Positions 35,401-43,179 of a DNA stretch of 64,000 nucleotides are shown here, piece after piece (the first letter of the stretch is position 1; each line of letters begins with the position of its first letter). Under the pieces are notes generated by a model. The model was not told the DNA's origin. It worked only from the letters and a program-made list of their open reading frames with translations, and did not search any database. The translations under genes were made by a program, and so were the position numbers. Source of the DNA: Prevotella ihumii (GTDB lineage: Bacteria > Bacteroidota > Bacteroidia > Bacteroidales > Bacteroidaceae); the NCBI RefSeq assembly GCF_900155655.1, contig NZ_LT706987.1, forward strand, positions 2,605,107 to 2,669,106. Direction: 5' to 3'.

Positions 35401-35594
35401 GACTGGTTCTATCAATTAGCTTTGTTAGATTTTGAGCTTATTTTTGAGGTCAAAATGCAAGAGAGTGAAGGAGTGTAGCGAGCTACACGACTGAACGAAC
35501 TTACATTTTGAACCAAAAATGGAGCCAAAAGATAACAAAACGTATTTCATAAAAAATTAATGACTATATGCGGTGGTAATTTATAGAACCAGCC
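35401..35594 (-). mobile_element. Family B MITE, second copy, 194 bp, with TTTA duplication
   Basis: Terminal repeats GACTGGTTCTAT (35401 onward) and ATAGAACCAGCC (to 35594). TTTA occurs on both sides (35397-35400 and 35595-35598). Same length as the copy at 14069-14262, in the opposite orientation. It inserted directly at the coaD stop: the TAA of coaD (complement of 35596-35598) lies inside the duplicated TTTA. Confidence 0.9.
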
Positions 35595-35595
35595 T

Positions 35596-36042
35596 TTAGT
35601 ATCCCTTGGGCAGAAACTCATCTACGTTATGCCCGAAATGCGACAATTCGCGCACCATACTTGAGCTGATGCACGCCACATCTGGGTCGGCAACGAGCAA
35701 GACGGTTTCTACACCCCCTATCCGCTTGTTTATTTCCGCCTGTTCGCGCTCGTATTCGAAGTCCTTTATCGAACGCACACCCTTTATTATATAGGTAGCT
35801 TGCACTCTGTGGGCAAAGGCTACGGCAAGGTCCGAGTAGGCTTTCACCTCTATGCGCTCATCGTTGGCATACAGGCGTGCAATGCGTGCTACCCTTTCCT
35901 CAGTAGGAAGCATATACTTTTTATGCTCGTTGATGCCCACACCTATAATGATGCGGTCGAAAAGGGGCAATGCTCGCTTAACGATAGCATCGTGTCCGAT
36001 GGTGAAAGGGTCGAAACTGCCAAGAAATAAACCTATTTTCAT
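35596..36042 (-). CDS. coaD: Phosphopantetheine adenylyltransferase
   Basis: 148 aa. Fourth step of coenzyme A synthesis: ATP plus 4'-phosphopantetheine gives dephospho-CoA. Nucleotidyltransferase motif GSFDPFTIGHDAIV with TxGH (about residues 14-17), the KGVRSIKDFEYE loop (about 87-98) and C-terminal ISSSMVRELSHFG. The last codons read PKGY-stop; the stop codon is part of the TTTA target duplication of the family B MITE, so the insertion left the protein complete. Confidence 0.96.
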   Translation of the reverse strand: MKIGLFLGSFDPFTIGHDAIVKRALPLFDRIIIGVGINEHKKYMLPTEERVARIARLYANDERIEVKAYSDLAVAFAHRVQATYIIKGVRSIKDFEYEREQAEINKRIGGVETVLLVADPDVACISSSMVRELSHFGHNVDEFLPKGY

Positions 36043-37013
36043 TGCTTGCTATTGATTAATTGGCGAGTTCATACGTTCGAACTCTCTGCAAATTTACTTT
36101 ATTTCTGTAATACTACCAAACTAATACATCGCTTTATTGTTTTCACATTATAATAGATGATCGTTGAGGCTGTGGGGGAGAGGAAATATAGAACAATGTG
36201 AGAAGAGTATGGTTTTTTGAAAGTGCGCAAGTGTAACTTATTGATTACCAAATGTTTGGGAAGGACTTGTAAAACATATATGTTTCACCACCCAAAACAT
36301 ATATGTTTTACCCTGTCAAAGTTGAACTTTGGCACTGCCAAACATATATGTTTTGCTTTCAAAAGATATATGTTTTGTTTTTAATCGATGCAATGAGGAA
36401 AAATAGAACAATAAGTATAGGATAGCAATATTTGATTTCACAGCACATATTTTTTGAATGTTTTATTTATTAAGAATAGCAGTTGGGTGTTAAAATTATT
36501 GAAAATTGCTTGTTTCTTTGTATTTTATAGCCGAAATACTTTGTTGATTAAATTTTTAAAATTGTTCTAAATGTAACTAATTGCCCGTTTTTTTATTTCT
36601 TTTGAATTAATATTCAATTTATTTTAAGTCCTATTTACCCTGTTTTACCTGCCTTGTGAAACCTAACTTTTCGTGTCTACTTCGTTATATTTTTCACTTT
36701 TAATAACTGTATCGTAACAAATAGTTTGTTTTATGATGGATATCAACGTTTTTTATCGTGTTTGCTTAAAAAGTGTTTCATTGTGTGGTAGTTTTTAAAT
36801 ATTTGTGTGAAATGTTCTTAATTATCATTCTTTTTTTTCTTTAAATATTTTGTAGTTACATTTTTTATACTGAATTTTACATCGGAAAACTATTCTCTGT
36901 ACTTATTGCAAAAAGAATAGCGACAGAATATAGACTCATCACAACCGACTGAATACTTAAAACAAGTATATAGAAAGTAATAGACTAATTATATTTATTA
37001 AAAACCTTCAATT
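36043..37013. other. Intergenic region, 971 bp, between coaD and the cytolysin gene
   Basis: Holds the full palindrome-array element (36182-36412). The remaining 600 bp before the cytolysin gene are very A/T-rich with T tracts and no convincing open frame or consensus promoter. Confidence 0.6.
36182..36412 (+). repeat. Palindrome-array element, full copy 6
   Basis: Box GGAAATATAGAACAAT (36182-36197) and GAGGAAAAATAGAACAAT (36395-36412), 215 bp apart. Units: AAACATATATGTTT 36272-36285 and 36295-36308, CAAAGTTGAACTTTG 36317-36331, AAACATATATGTTT 36340-36353, AAAGATATATGTTTT 36362-36376. Confidence 0.92.
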
Positions 37014-38663
37014 ATGAAAAAAAGTATTATTTACCTGTTGTCAGCAACAGCGTTATTGGGGCTGAGCAGTTGTTCTAATGTTGATGAACCATTAGATGCA
37101 CAACAAGAGTTGGCTCAACAAGCTATTATCACAAATCAGCAGGCTATGCAGGATTATTTGAATAGCTTAAAAACTCCAGGTGTACCAGAAGGCACACGTG
37201 CACTCCCACCAAGCATTACAGACGAACACACAGAGCAAATCCCTGGTGAAGACAATGGCGTACCAGGCTATTGGGTAGTGACAAAGAAACACTATAAGGC
37301 TTCACAATTGTTCGATGAAACAATCGTTCTCGATCCACACGCTGATATTCTTTATCCTGGCTGTGTGTTGAGCGGTAAATCTATTGATGAAGGCTCTTAT
37401 ACTCCTGTAACAGAAGCAGAAGTAGGCGACATCACATTCTCTATCAATAAGCCTGTAGCAGACGGCGTTGACCCATCTGCAATAAGAAGAACTATCTTCA
37501 ATCCACGCTTGAGCGAGTACCGTACAGTATTCAATGAATGGGCAGGTCTTCACTACAAGCAAGGCGCAGTAACATCTATACACAGCCTTGAATCTGTAAC
37601 ATCTAAGAACGAAGTTATGGCTAAGATTGGTGCTGCATTCGGCAACCAAGATATTGATATTGCAGCTAACTTAGGCTTCGACTTCGATAAGCAGAAGACA
37701 CACATCTTGGCGAAGTTTATCCAAAAGCAGTTTACTGTAACTACCGACTTCCCTAAGACTCCGACAATCTTCACTTCTATCAATCCAATGATTATCCGTG
37801 AGTATGCGCCTGTTTACGTTAGCAACCTCACATACGGACGTATGATTTTTATGAGTGTTGATACAAACCACTCACTCTCTGAAGTCCGTACAGCTCTTAA
37901 CTTCGCTGTTAAGGCTATCGATCTCAAGATTGACTTGGAATCACAATATCAAAGAGTATTGGACGAAAGTGATATTAAGGTAACTATCATCGGTGGTGGT
38001 CAAGGCACACAGAAGATGGCACTCAATGACGGTTGGGCTGGATTCAAAGAATATATGAACCGCGATGTTGAAATGCAAGAACTTACACCAATCAGCTTCT
38101 CATTGCGTTACGCTAAAGACAACTCTGTTTGCCGCGTTATCAACAATGGCGAATATGACGTAGTTAACCGTTCTTTCGTTCCTGAGTTCAAGACAATGAA
38201 TATCGAAATTGCACTCTCAGGTATCAAGGGTAAGGAAGGAAGCCGCAAGGTAGAGTCTGGTAATGAGTTCGAAATCTATGGTAAGGGTTGGGCTACATTC
38301 GACGGAAAGCCTATTGGAGACCTCTTTAACATCGGTCGTAAGAACTATTACGTAGTAAAGAAGGGCGACGCGTTTACAAAAATCGATGGTACACGTGGTG
38401 TTCTCTCTTTGACAAAGGGTGACAACGAAAGCTTTGCTGACTTCTGTCAAAAGCGTATCCGCTTCTATACACATATGCGCGATTACGATGCACGTATTAT
38501 CGAAAAAAACGATAAGGATTATAGCGAAACTTATCAAGAGTTCTCTATTGGTGACCTCTTGGCTAAGGTAAGAGCTGGCGATAGCAACTTCTCTGTTATC
38601 GGTACTGGTCATGGCGTTTGTGTAGAAACACAACTCCACGTATCAAACGTTACTTATAGATAA
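37014..38663 (+). CDS. Cholesterol-dependent-cytolysin-family lipoprotein with a non-canonical C-terminal domain
   Basis: 549 aa. Lipoprotein signal with lipobox LSSC (Cys20), followed by SNVDEP, whose acidic residues fit a Bacteroidota surface-export signal. Residues about 80-385 match domains 1-3 of thiol-activated cytolysins: ILYPGCVL (112-119, equivalent to YPGALL), TVTTDFPKTP, VYVSNLTYGRMIFM (267-280, perfringolysin-like YVSxxAYGR), an IIGGGQGTQK loop and ISFSLRYAKDNSVCRV. These are the pore-forming parts. After about 390, however, the sequence is not the usual domain 4: no tryptophan-rich undecapeptide is seen, and a different beta-rich module (EIYGKGWATFDG) follows. Two proteases lie downstream. 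Membrane target unknown. Confidence 0.88.
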   Translation: MKKSIIYLLSATALLGLSSCSNVDEPLDAQQELAQQAIITNQQAMQDYLNSLKTPGVPEGTRALPPSITDEHTEQIPGEDNGVPGYWVVTKKHYKASQLFDETIVLDPHADILYPGCVLSGKSIDEGSYTPVTEAEVGDITFSINKPVADGVDPSAIRRTIFNPRLSEYRTVFNEWAGLHYKQGAVTSIHSLESVTSKNEVMAKIGAAFGNQDIDIAANLGFDFDKQKTHILAKFIQKQFTVTTDFPKTPTIFTSINPMIIREYAPVYVSNLTYGRMIFMSVDTNHSLSEVRTALNFAVKAIDLKIDLESQYQRVLDESDIKVTIIGGGQGTQKMALNDGWAGFKEYMNRDVEMQELTPISFSLRYAKDNSVCRVINNGEYDVVNRSFVPEFKTMNIEIALSGIKGKEGSRKVESGNEFEIYGKGWATFDGKPIGDLFNIGRKNYYVVKKGDAFTKIDGTRGVLSLTKGDNESFADFCQKRIRFYTHMRDYDARIIEKNDKDYSETYQEFSIGDLLAKVRAGDSNFSVIGTGHGVCVETQLHVSNVTYR

Positions 38664-38675
38664 TAAATAAACCTA

Positions 38676-38720
38676 AAGCACCATGCAGAATATTGTGTTC
38701 TTGTGTGGTGCTTCTTGTTT
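38676..38720 (+). terminator. Weak terminator between cytolysin-like and C10 protease genes
   Basis: AAGCACCA (38676-38683) / TGGTGCTT (38706-38713), then CTTGTTTTAT. The short stem may allow read-through to the protease. Confidence 0.5.
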
Positions 38721-38770
38721 TATATATTCTAATTTCATTACATTTTATAATCTTAACTACCATTATTGCT

Positions 38771-40990
38771 ATGAACAAGAAGTTTCAAAAACTATTCAGT
38801 GCAGCATTTGCAGCATTGGGGTTGACGATGCTTAGTGCTTGCTCGGATAAAGTAGATGGGTTAGACACTACAGTCAATAACGACGTGTATGTAAGTCAAG
38901 ACGAAGCTATTGAGATTGCAAAGCGATTTATCAATAGTACAGGACCTGAAGGAGCTATAACTCGTGCAGCTTCAGGAGGCGAACTTAAAGTCGTAATGAC
39001 CGATATCAAGCCCGGTACACGTGCAGAGGGTGAAGCACATCCTTCATACTATGTTATCAATTTAGACTCAACTGCATTCGTTGTAGTATCGGGTTCTAAG
39101 GTTACATATCCAGTACTTGGATACTCTTATACAACTCCTTTTATCACAACAGACATTCCTGATGGTGCACAAACGATGCTTAACGACCTCGCATCTGAGG
39201 TGAAGTATGCTAACAAGCATGTACAGCCATCAGCTGCAACAGAGAATATGCGCGAAGTATCATTGGCTCCTGTACCAACTCGCGCTGAAGCTCTTGTAGG
39301 TCCATTGTTGGGCAATATTAAGTGGAATCAGCAACCTTATTACAATAAGTATTGCCCTTATGGCTGTCCTGTAGGCTGCGTTGCAACAGCAACAGCTCAG
39401 ATTATGCGTCTTTACAAGTACCCAAAACGCGGTCAAGGTTATCATAGCTACCGCTCTTCATATGGTACTTTGTCTTTCAATTACGACTATGACATCAATT
39501 GGAACAATATGCCTGCTGCTCGTTTGAGAGGTCCAAACGATGACGTAGCTAAGTTCTGCTATGGTGTGGCTGTAGCTTTGGATATGGGATTCAGCACAAG
39601 TGGTAGTGGTACTTGGCAACAGTACGTACCTCGTGCATTGAAGACTTATTACAAATATCCTAATAATGTAACAAACGCAGAACGTAGTAATTACTCAGCA
39701 GACCAATGGGCTGCCCTTGTAAGACGTGAACTTGATGCAGGTCGTCCTGTACAGTATTGCGGTGGTGGTACAGGTGGTGCACACTCATTCGTATGTGATG
39801 GTTACACTTATAATGATTACTTCCACTTTAACTGGGGGTGGGGTGGTATGTCAGACAACTACTTCCGTCTTTATGCGCTCAATCCTGGTTCATTAGGAAC
39901 TGGTGGTGGAACTGGTGGTGGTTTCAACTGGAACCAATCTATCGTTGTAAACTTTGCTCCTCCGGGTGGAAGTGGTGTAGATCCAGACCCTAATCCAAAT
40001 CCTCAACCAAACCCAAATACAGGCGATTATGAGAAAGCTTGGGGGCAATATTGTGGTAGCACTTACATTCGCAATGTACAAGTTGGCAATGTAAGCCAGC
40101 AGTCTGCAAGCAGCCGTAGTGGCTATGCTTACAACCCTTCAATTCCATTTAGATTGACTGCAGGTGCATCTTATCCTCTCCGATTAGTACCAGGTTTCTC
40201 TGGCAGTGCTTATCAGGAATATTGGACTGTATGGATTGATTACAACAACGATAAGTCGTTTGCTAATAATGAATTGGTAGCTTACGGTATATCTGAAAGT
40301 GCAGCTGGATTGACTACAAGATTTACTGTACCTGCTACAGCTTCTACTGAGAAGTTGCGTATGCGTGTATGTATGAGTTGGGGAGGCTATGCTAAGGCAG
40401 TAGGTCAGTTCACATACGGTGAGTGTGAGGACTATGATGTTTACGTGTCAGGTAAGATTAATCCAAATCCACAACCTAAGCCAGACCCTAAACCCAAACC
40501 AGATCCTAAGCCAAATCCAAAACCTAACCCAACACCAAACCCTACTCCTACGCCAACTCCAAAGACAAGTTATTGTAAGAGTGGTTCAACAAGTCCAAGC
40601 ACAGCTTGGATACGTTACACACAAGTAGGTGGTATTAGCAATTACTCATCTACAACTTCAGCGGGTTACTCAGACTATTATAACAGCAAGGCTACTTATG
40701 CTTACAATGGTTATAGCTTGCGTTATACATTGAGTCCTGATGGTCGGTCGGCTAAGAACTATTGGCGTATTTGGATTGACTTCAATAACGACAAGGAGTT
40801 TGACAGCTCTGAAATGGTACTTGAAAAGGCTGATTACGGCAGTATCTATGGTTACTTTACTATGCCTAAGGGCTTAGCAAGGGGTTACTATCGTCTGCGT
40901 GTTTCAATGAAGCAGGGCGGTTTTGCTGACTCTTGCGATCGTTTTGAAGTAGGTGAAGTTGAGGATTACTCAATTTATGTTCGCTACTAA
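38771..40990 (+). CDS. Streptopain-like cysteine protease (C10) with two GEVED domains
   Basis: 739 aa from ATG 38771 (an upstream TTG frame lies in the terminator region). Lipobox LSAC (Cys24). Prodomain with VYVSQDEAIEIAKRFINSTG. The catalytic domain has the nucleophile Cys203 in VGCVATATAQ and His338 in GGAHSFVCDG, followed by HFNWGWGG. Two copies of a beta-sandwich ending GECEDYDVYV or GEVEDYSIYV (GEVED domains, about 420-560 and 598-739) follow, joined by proline-rich linkers (PDPNPNPQPNP; KPDPKPKPDPKPNPKP). C10 proteases such as SpeB and interpain degrade host proteins. It follows the cytolysin by 107 bp. Confidence 0.92.
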   Translation: MNKKFQKLFSAAFAALGLTMLSACSDKVDGLDTTVNNDVYVSQDEAIEIAKRFINSTGPEGAITRAASGGELKVVMTDIKPGTRAEGEAHPSYYVINLDSTAFVVVSGSKVTYPVLGYSYTTPFITTDIPDGAQTMLNDLASEVKYANKHVQPSAATENMREVSLAPVPTRAEALVGPLLGNIKWNQQPYYNKYCPYGCPVGCVATATAQIMRLYKYPKRGQGYHSYRSSYGTLSFNYDYDINWNNMPAARLRGPNDDVAKFCYGVAVALDMGFSTSGSGTWQQYVPRALKTYYKYPNNVTNAERSNYSADQWAALVRRELDAGRPVQYCGGGTGGAHSFVCDGYTYNDYFHFNWGWGGMSDNYFRLYALNPGSLGTGGGTGGGFNWNQSIVVNFAPPGGSGVDPDPNPNPQPNPNTGDYEKAWGQYCGSTYIRNVQVGNVSQQSASSRSGYAYNPSIPFRLTAGASYPLRLVPGFSGSAYQEYWTVWIDYNNDKSFANNELVAYGISESAAGLTTRFTVPATASTEKLRMRVCMSWGGYAKAVGQFTYGECEDYDVYVSGKINPNPQPKPDPKPKPDPKPNPKPNPTPNPTPTPTPKTSYCKSGSTSPSTAWIRYTQVGGISNYSSTTSAGYSDYYNSKATYAYNGYSLRYTLSPDGRSAKNYWRIWIDFNNDKEFDSSEMVLEKADYGSIYGYFTMPKGLARGYYRLRVSMKQGGFADSCDRFEVGEVEDYSIYVRY

Positions 40991-41018
40991 TATAATACTT
41001 TTATCATAAATACTTCAT

Positions 41019-41058
41019 ACCCCAGTGCAGAGTGCGAAACCTTTGTGCTGGGGTTTTT
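41019..41058 (+). terminator. Terminator of the C10 protease gene
   Basis: ACCCCAG (41019-41025) / CTGGGGT (41048-41054) with a longer imperfect extension, then TTTTTCTC. Confidence 0.8.
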
Positions 41059-41116
41059 CTCTTCTTCCAACCCAATATTATCTATTGTGTTGCTATGCTC
41101 TTTCTTGCAAAATGAT

Positions 41117-41124
41117 TATCTTTG
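41117..41124 (+). promoter_or_regulatory. -7 element before the C11 protease
   Basis: TATCTTTG. No good -33 match; the implied leader is about 150 nt. Confidence 0.4.
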
Positions 41125-41284
41125 TACTTTAATACTTGACTAAAAGCAATAAAACAGTTGCTAAATAGTTAATTAAAACAAGGATCAATCCTTATTTATG
41201 AATAGAGAAATAGCTGTCCAAAGTAGGCTATATCGTTGATGTTGCGTTTGCCCTTTACAGCCATAACCCCCTAAAAACAAAGTT

Positions 41285-42565
41285 ATGAGATATACTTTAA
41301 CTCTTCCCAACTTCCTCAAAAAGCGAAGCTCTTCCTTATCGCTTGCCCTTCTTTGTGTATTGATTGTAGTCTTTGCATTTAGTCTTACATCGTGTCACAA
41401 AGACCACGACGATCCTCCTGCTCCAACTTATAAAAAGGAGAAAACCATCTTTGTATATATGCCTTGGACAGGTTCGCAGAGCAATCTGTACTCTTATTTT
41501 AAGAAAAATATAGAAGATATGAAGAAAGGAGTGGTGAAACAAGGTGGTTTGAAACAAGTAAATCTTGTGATTTATATTGCTTCCTTGCGCAACAAAGCCC
41601 ATCTTATAAAGGTGAGCTATGAGAAAGGAAAATGCACCAACGACACCATTGCCACCTATAACGATGGTGCAATGGAAACAGCCGATAAGCTTTCAAGGCT
41701 GTTGAATAAGGTGAAAAGTGTTGCGCCTGCACCTATTTACGATATGATAATAGGTAGTCACGGTGTAGGGTGGATTTATGCTGACGAAGCACCTCGATAT
41801 ATGCGCAATAAGATTGTTGCTGCAAGGCGCAATAATTTGTTGAAAGGACTTCCTATTACACGTCAAACTCGATACTTTGGCGGAAGTGATATAGAAATGG
41901 ACATCACCGAATTAGCAGAAGGCATTGCACGTTCGGATATGCAACATCTACAATTTCTCCTTTTCGATGATTGTAATATGGCAAATATTGAGACGGTTTA
42001 CGATTTGAAAGATGTTACCGATTACCTCATAGCGTGCCCGACCGAGATTATGGGGCACGGAATGCCTTACTATGAGATGTGGCAAGACCTCTCTACTACA
42101 TCGCCTAACTACAAAGGAATGGTAGACAATTTCTATCAATTCTATTCTAATTATAAGATTGGAACTGAAGAATATCACTACGGAACTATATCGGTAGCCG
42201 ACTGCCGACAAGCCAATGCAATGGTAGAATTGCTGTGTACCATTCATACCGATTATCCTTTAACTACCGAGATGGAAACCGAACAAGTGCAAGTGCTCGA
42301 TGGTTATGCACCTCCGATGTTCTACGATTTCAGCGACTACATTCATCAATTGTGTAAAAATCCTACACTCATAGCACGCTATGATGAGATGATGAAACTG
42401 CTTGTGCCTTATGAAGCGCATACAGAAAAATATTATTCGGCGTTAGTTAACAATGGAGTTCATTATATGCGAACCTGCTGTGGACTTACCATTTCAGCAC
42501 CTTCGCACAACGAGATGGTAAAACGTAGTAAGGCAACGAGCTGTTTTTATCGCAATTTTCAATAA
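41285..42565 (+). CDS. Clostripain-like cysteine protease (C11), lipoprotein
   Basis: 426 aa. A hydrophobic segment and lipobox LTSC (Cys37) place it at the cell envelope. The C11 catalytic dyad is visible: His159 in IIGSHGVGW and Cys230 in LFDDCNMAN. YIASLRNK and DIEMDITELAEGI are family-typical. Enzymes of this group cleave after arginine or lysine. It stands alone after the C10 gene, preceded by a TATCTTTG -7 element at 41117-41124. Whether it processes the neighbouring cytolysin or C10 enzyme is only a guess. Confidence 0.9.
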   Translation: MRYTLTLPNFLKKRSSSLSLALLCVLIVVFAFSLTSCHKDHDDPPAPTYKKEKTIFVYMPWTGSQSNLYSYFKKNIEDMKKGVVKQGGLKQVNLVIYIASLRNKAHLIKVSYEKGKCTNDTIATYNDGAMETADKLSRLLNKVKSVAPAPIYDMIIGSHGVGWIYADEAPRYMRNKIVAARRNNLLKGLPITRQTRYFGGSDIEMDITELAEGIARSDMQHLQFLLFDDCNMANIETVYDLKDVTDYLIACPTEIMGHGMPYYEMWQDLSTTSPNYKGMVDNFYQFYSNYKIGTEEYHYGTISVADCRQANAMVELLCTIHTDYPLTTEMETEQVQVLDGYAPPMFYDFSDYIHQLCKNPTLIARYDEMMKLLVPYEAHTEKYYSALVNNGVHYMRTCCGLTISAPSHNEMVKRSKATSCFYRNFQ

Positions 42566-42600
42566 CGAGGTGCGGCTTTTTCCCAACCTTCGAATATGCC

Positions 42601-42635
42601 AAATGTGAGGTGGTGCGTAGCATCGCCTCACATTT
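42601..42635 (+). terminator. Terminator of the C11 protease gene
   Basis: AAATGTGAGGTG (42601-42612) / CGCCTCACATTT (42624-42635); the first box of the palindrome-array element follows 6 bp later. The T tract is short. Confidence 0.65.
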
Positions 42636-42641
42636 GTTTAT

Positions 42642-42873
42642 GGAAAAATAGGACAATGTTGTTATGTGCTATTATCTCTTTTATTGACACCTTTAATATA
42701 TTGATATTCAGCGGTTTACAATTGTTTTGCGAAACATATATGTTTTGCCCTCCCAAACATATATGTTTTACCCTCCCAAAGTTGAACTTTGACCACCTCA
42801 AACATATATGTTTGAGGTGGCTAAAGCTTATGGTACATATTCTTATCCCTCCGTTGGTAACATATCGAACAAT
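42642..42873 (+). repeat. Palindrome-array element, full copy 7
   Basis: Boxes GGAAAAATAGGACAAT (42642-42657) and one ending at 42873, 216 bp apart. Units: AAACATATATGTTT 42732-42745 and 42755-42768, CAAAGTTGAACTTTG 42777-42791, AAACATATATGTTT 42800-42813, and a strongly diverged fifth unit. Confidence 0.9.
42793..42820. repeat. 28-bp perfect palindrome in array copy 7
   Basis: CCACCTC, AAACATATATGTTT, GAGGTGG: the spacer left of the palindrome is mirrored on the right, extending the usual 14-bp symmetry to 28 bp. Confidence 0.9.
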
Positions 42874-43115
42874 ATGTTATTCACCTATTAGTGCCCCACT
42901 TTTTATTTGCCTTCTTTGCCCTTTTGAGTGCTTTCACATTTTCCTTTATCATTTCATAATAGTACTTATTTTCCTTTCTGTATTCCTCTTTTTCTTGTGC
43001 TATGCAGAATGTTCTTACCTCACTTTTTATGTATCTTTCCTTGATGAGATACAAGTATAACTATCAGTAAAACAAGTGGCTTGTTGAAAAAATATCAAAA
43101 AAACATACTACTTCG

Positions 43116-43146
43116 TTGCACAATCTAAAAAAATAAAGTATCTTTG
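43116..43146 (+). promoter_or_regulatory. Promoter of the triple-Y regulator gene
   Basis: TTG 43116-43118, 20-bp spacer, TATCTTTG 43139-43146. The ATG at 43180 follows 33 bp later; the upstream TTG of the longer frame would lie inside the -7 element. Confidence 0.75.
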
Positions 43147-43179
43147 AACGGAATTAAAGAAGATATACGGCATAATAAT

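Larger units (their letters stand above)
42566..43179. other. Intergenic region, 614 bp
   Basis: Contains the terminator 42601-42635, the palindrome-array element (42642-42873) and the regulator promoter (43116-43146). A 154-codon frame across it is a by-product of the repeats. Confidence 0.7.

Noticed and set aside
38693..38770. Longer N-terminus of the C10 protease starting at TTG 38693
   Set aside because: The extra 26 residues lie in the terminator of the previous gene, and the lipoprotein signal begins properly at ATG 38771.
42596..43060. 154-codon plus-strand frame
   Set aside because: Runs through a terminator and a palindrome-array element; no ribosome site or family resemblance. 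The same reason applies to small frames at 8926-9123, 22631-22888 and 47872-48108.
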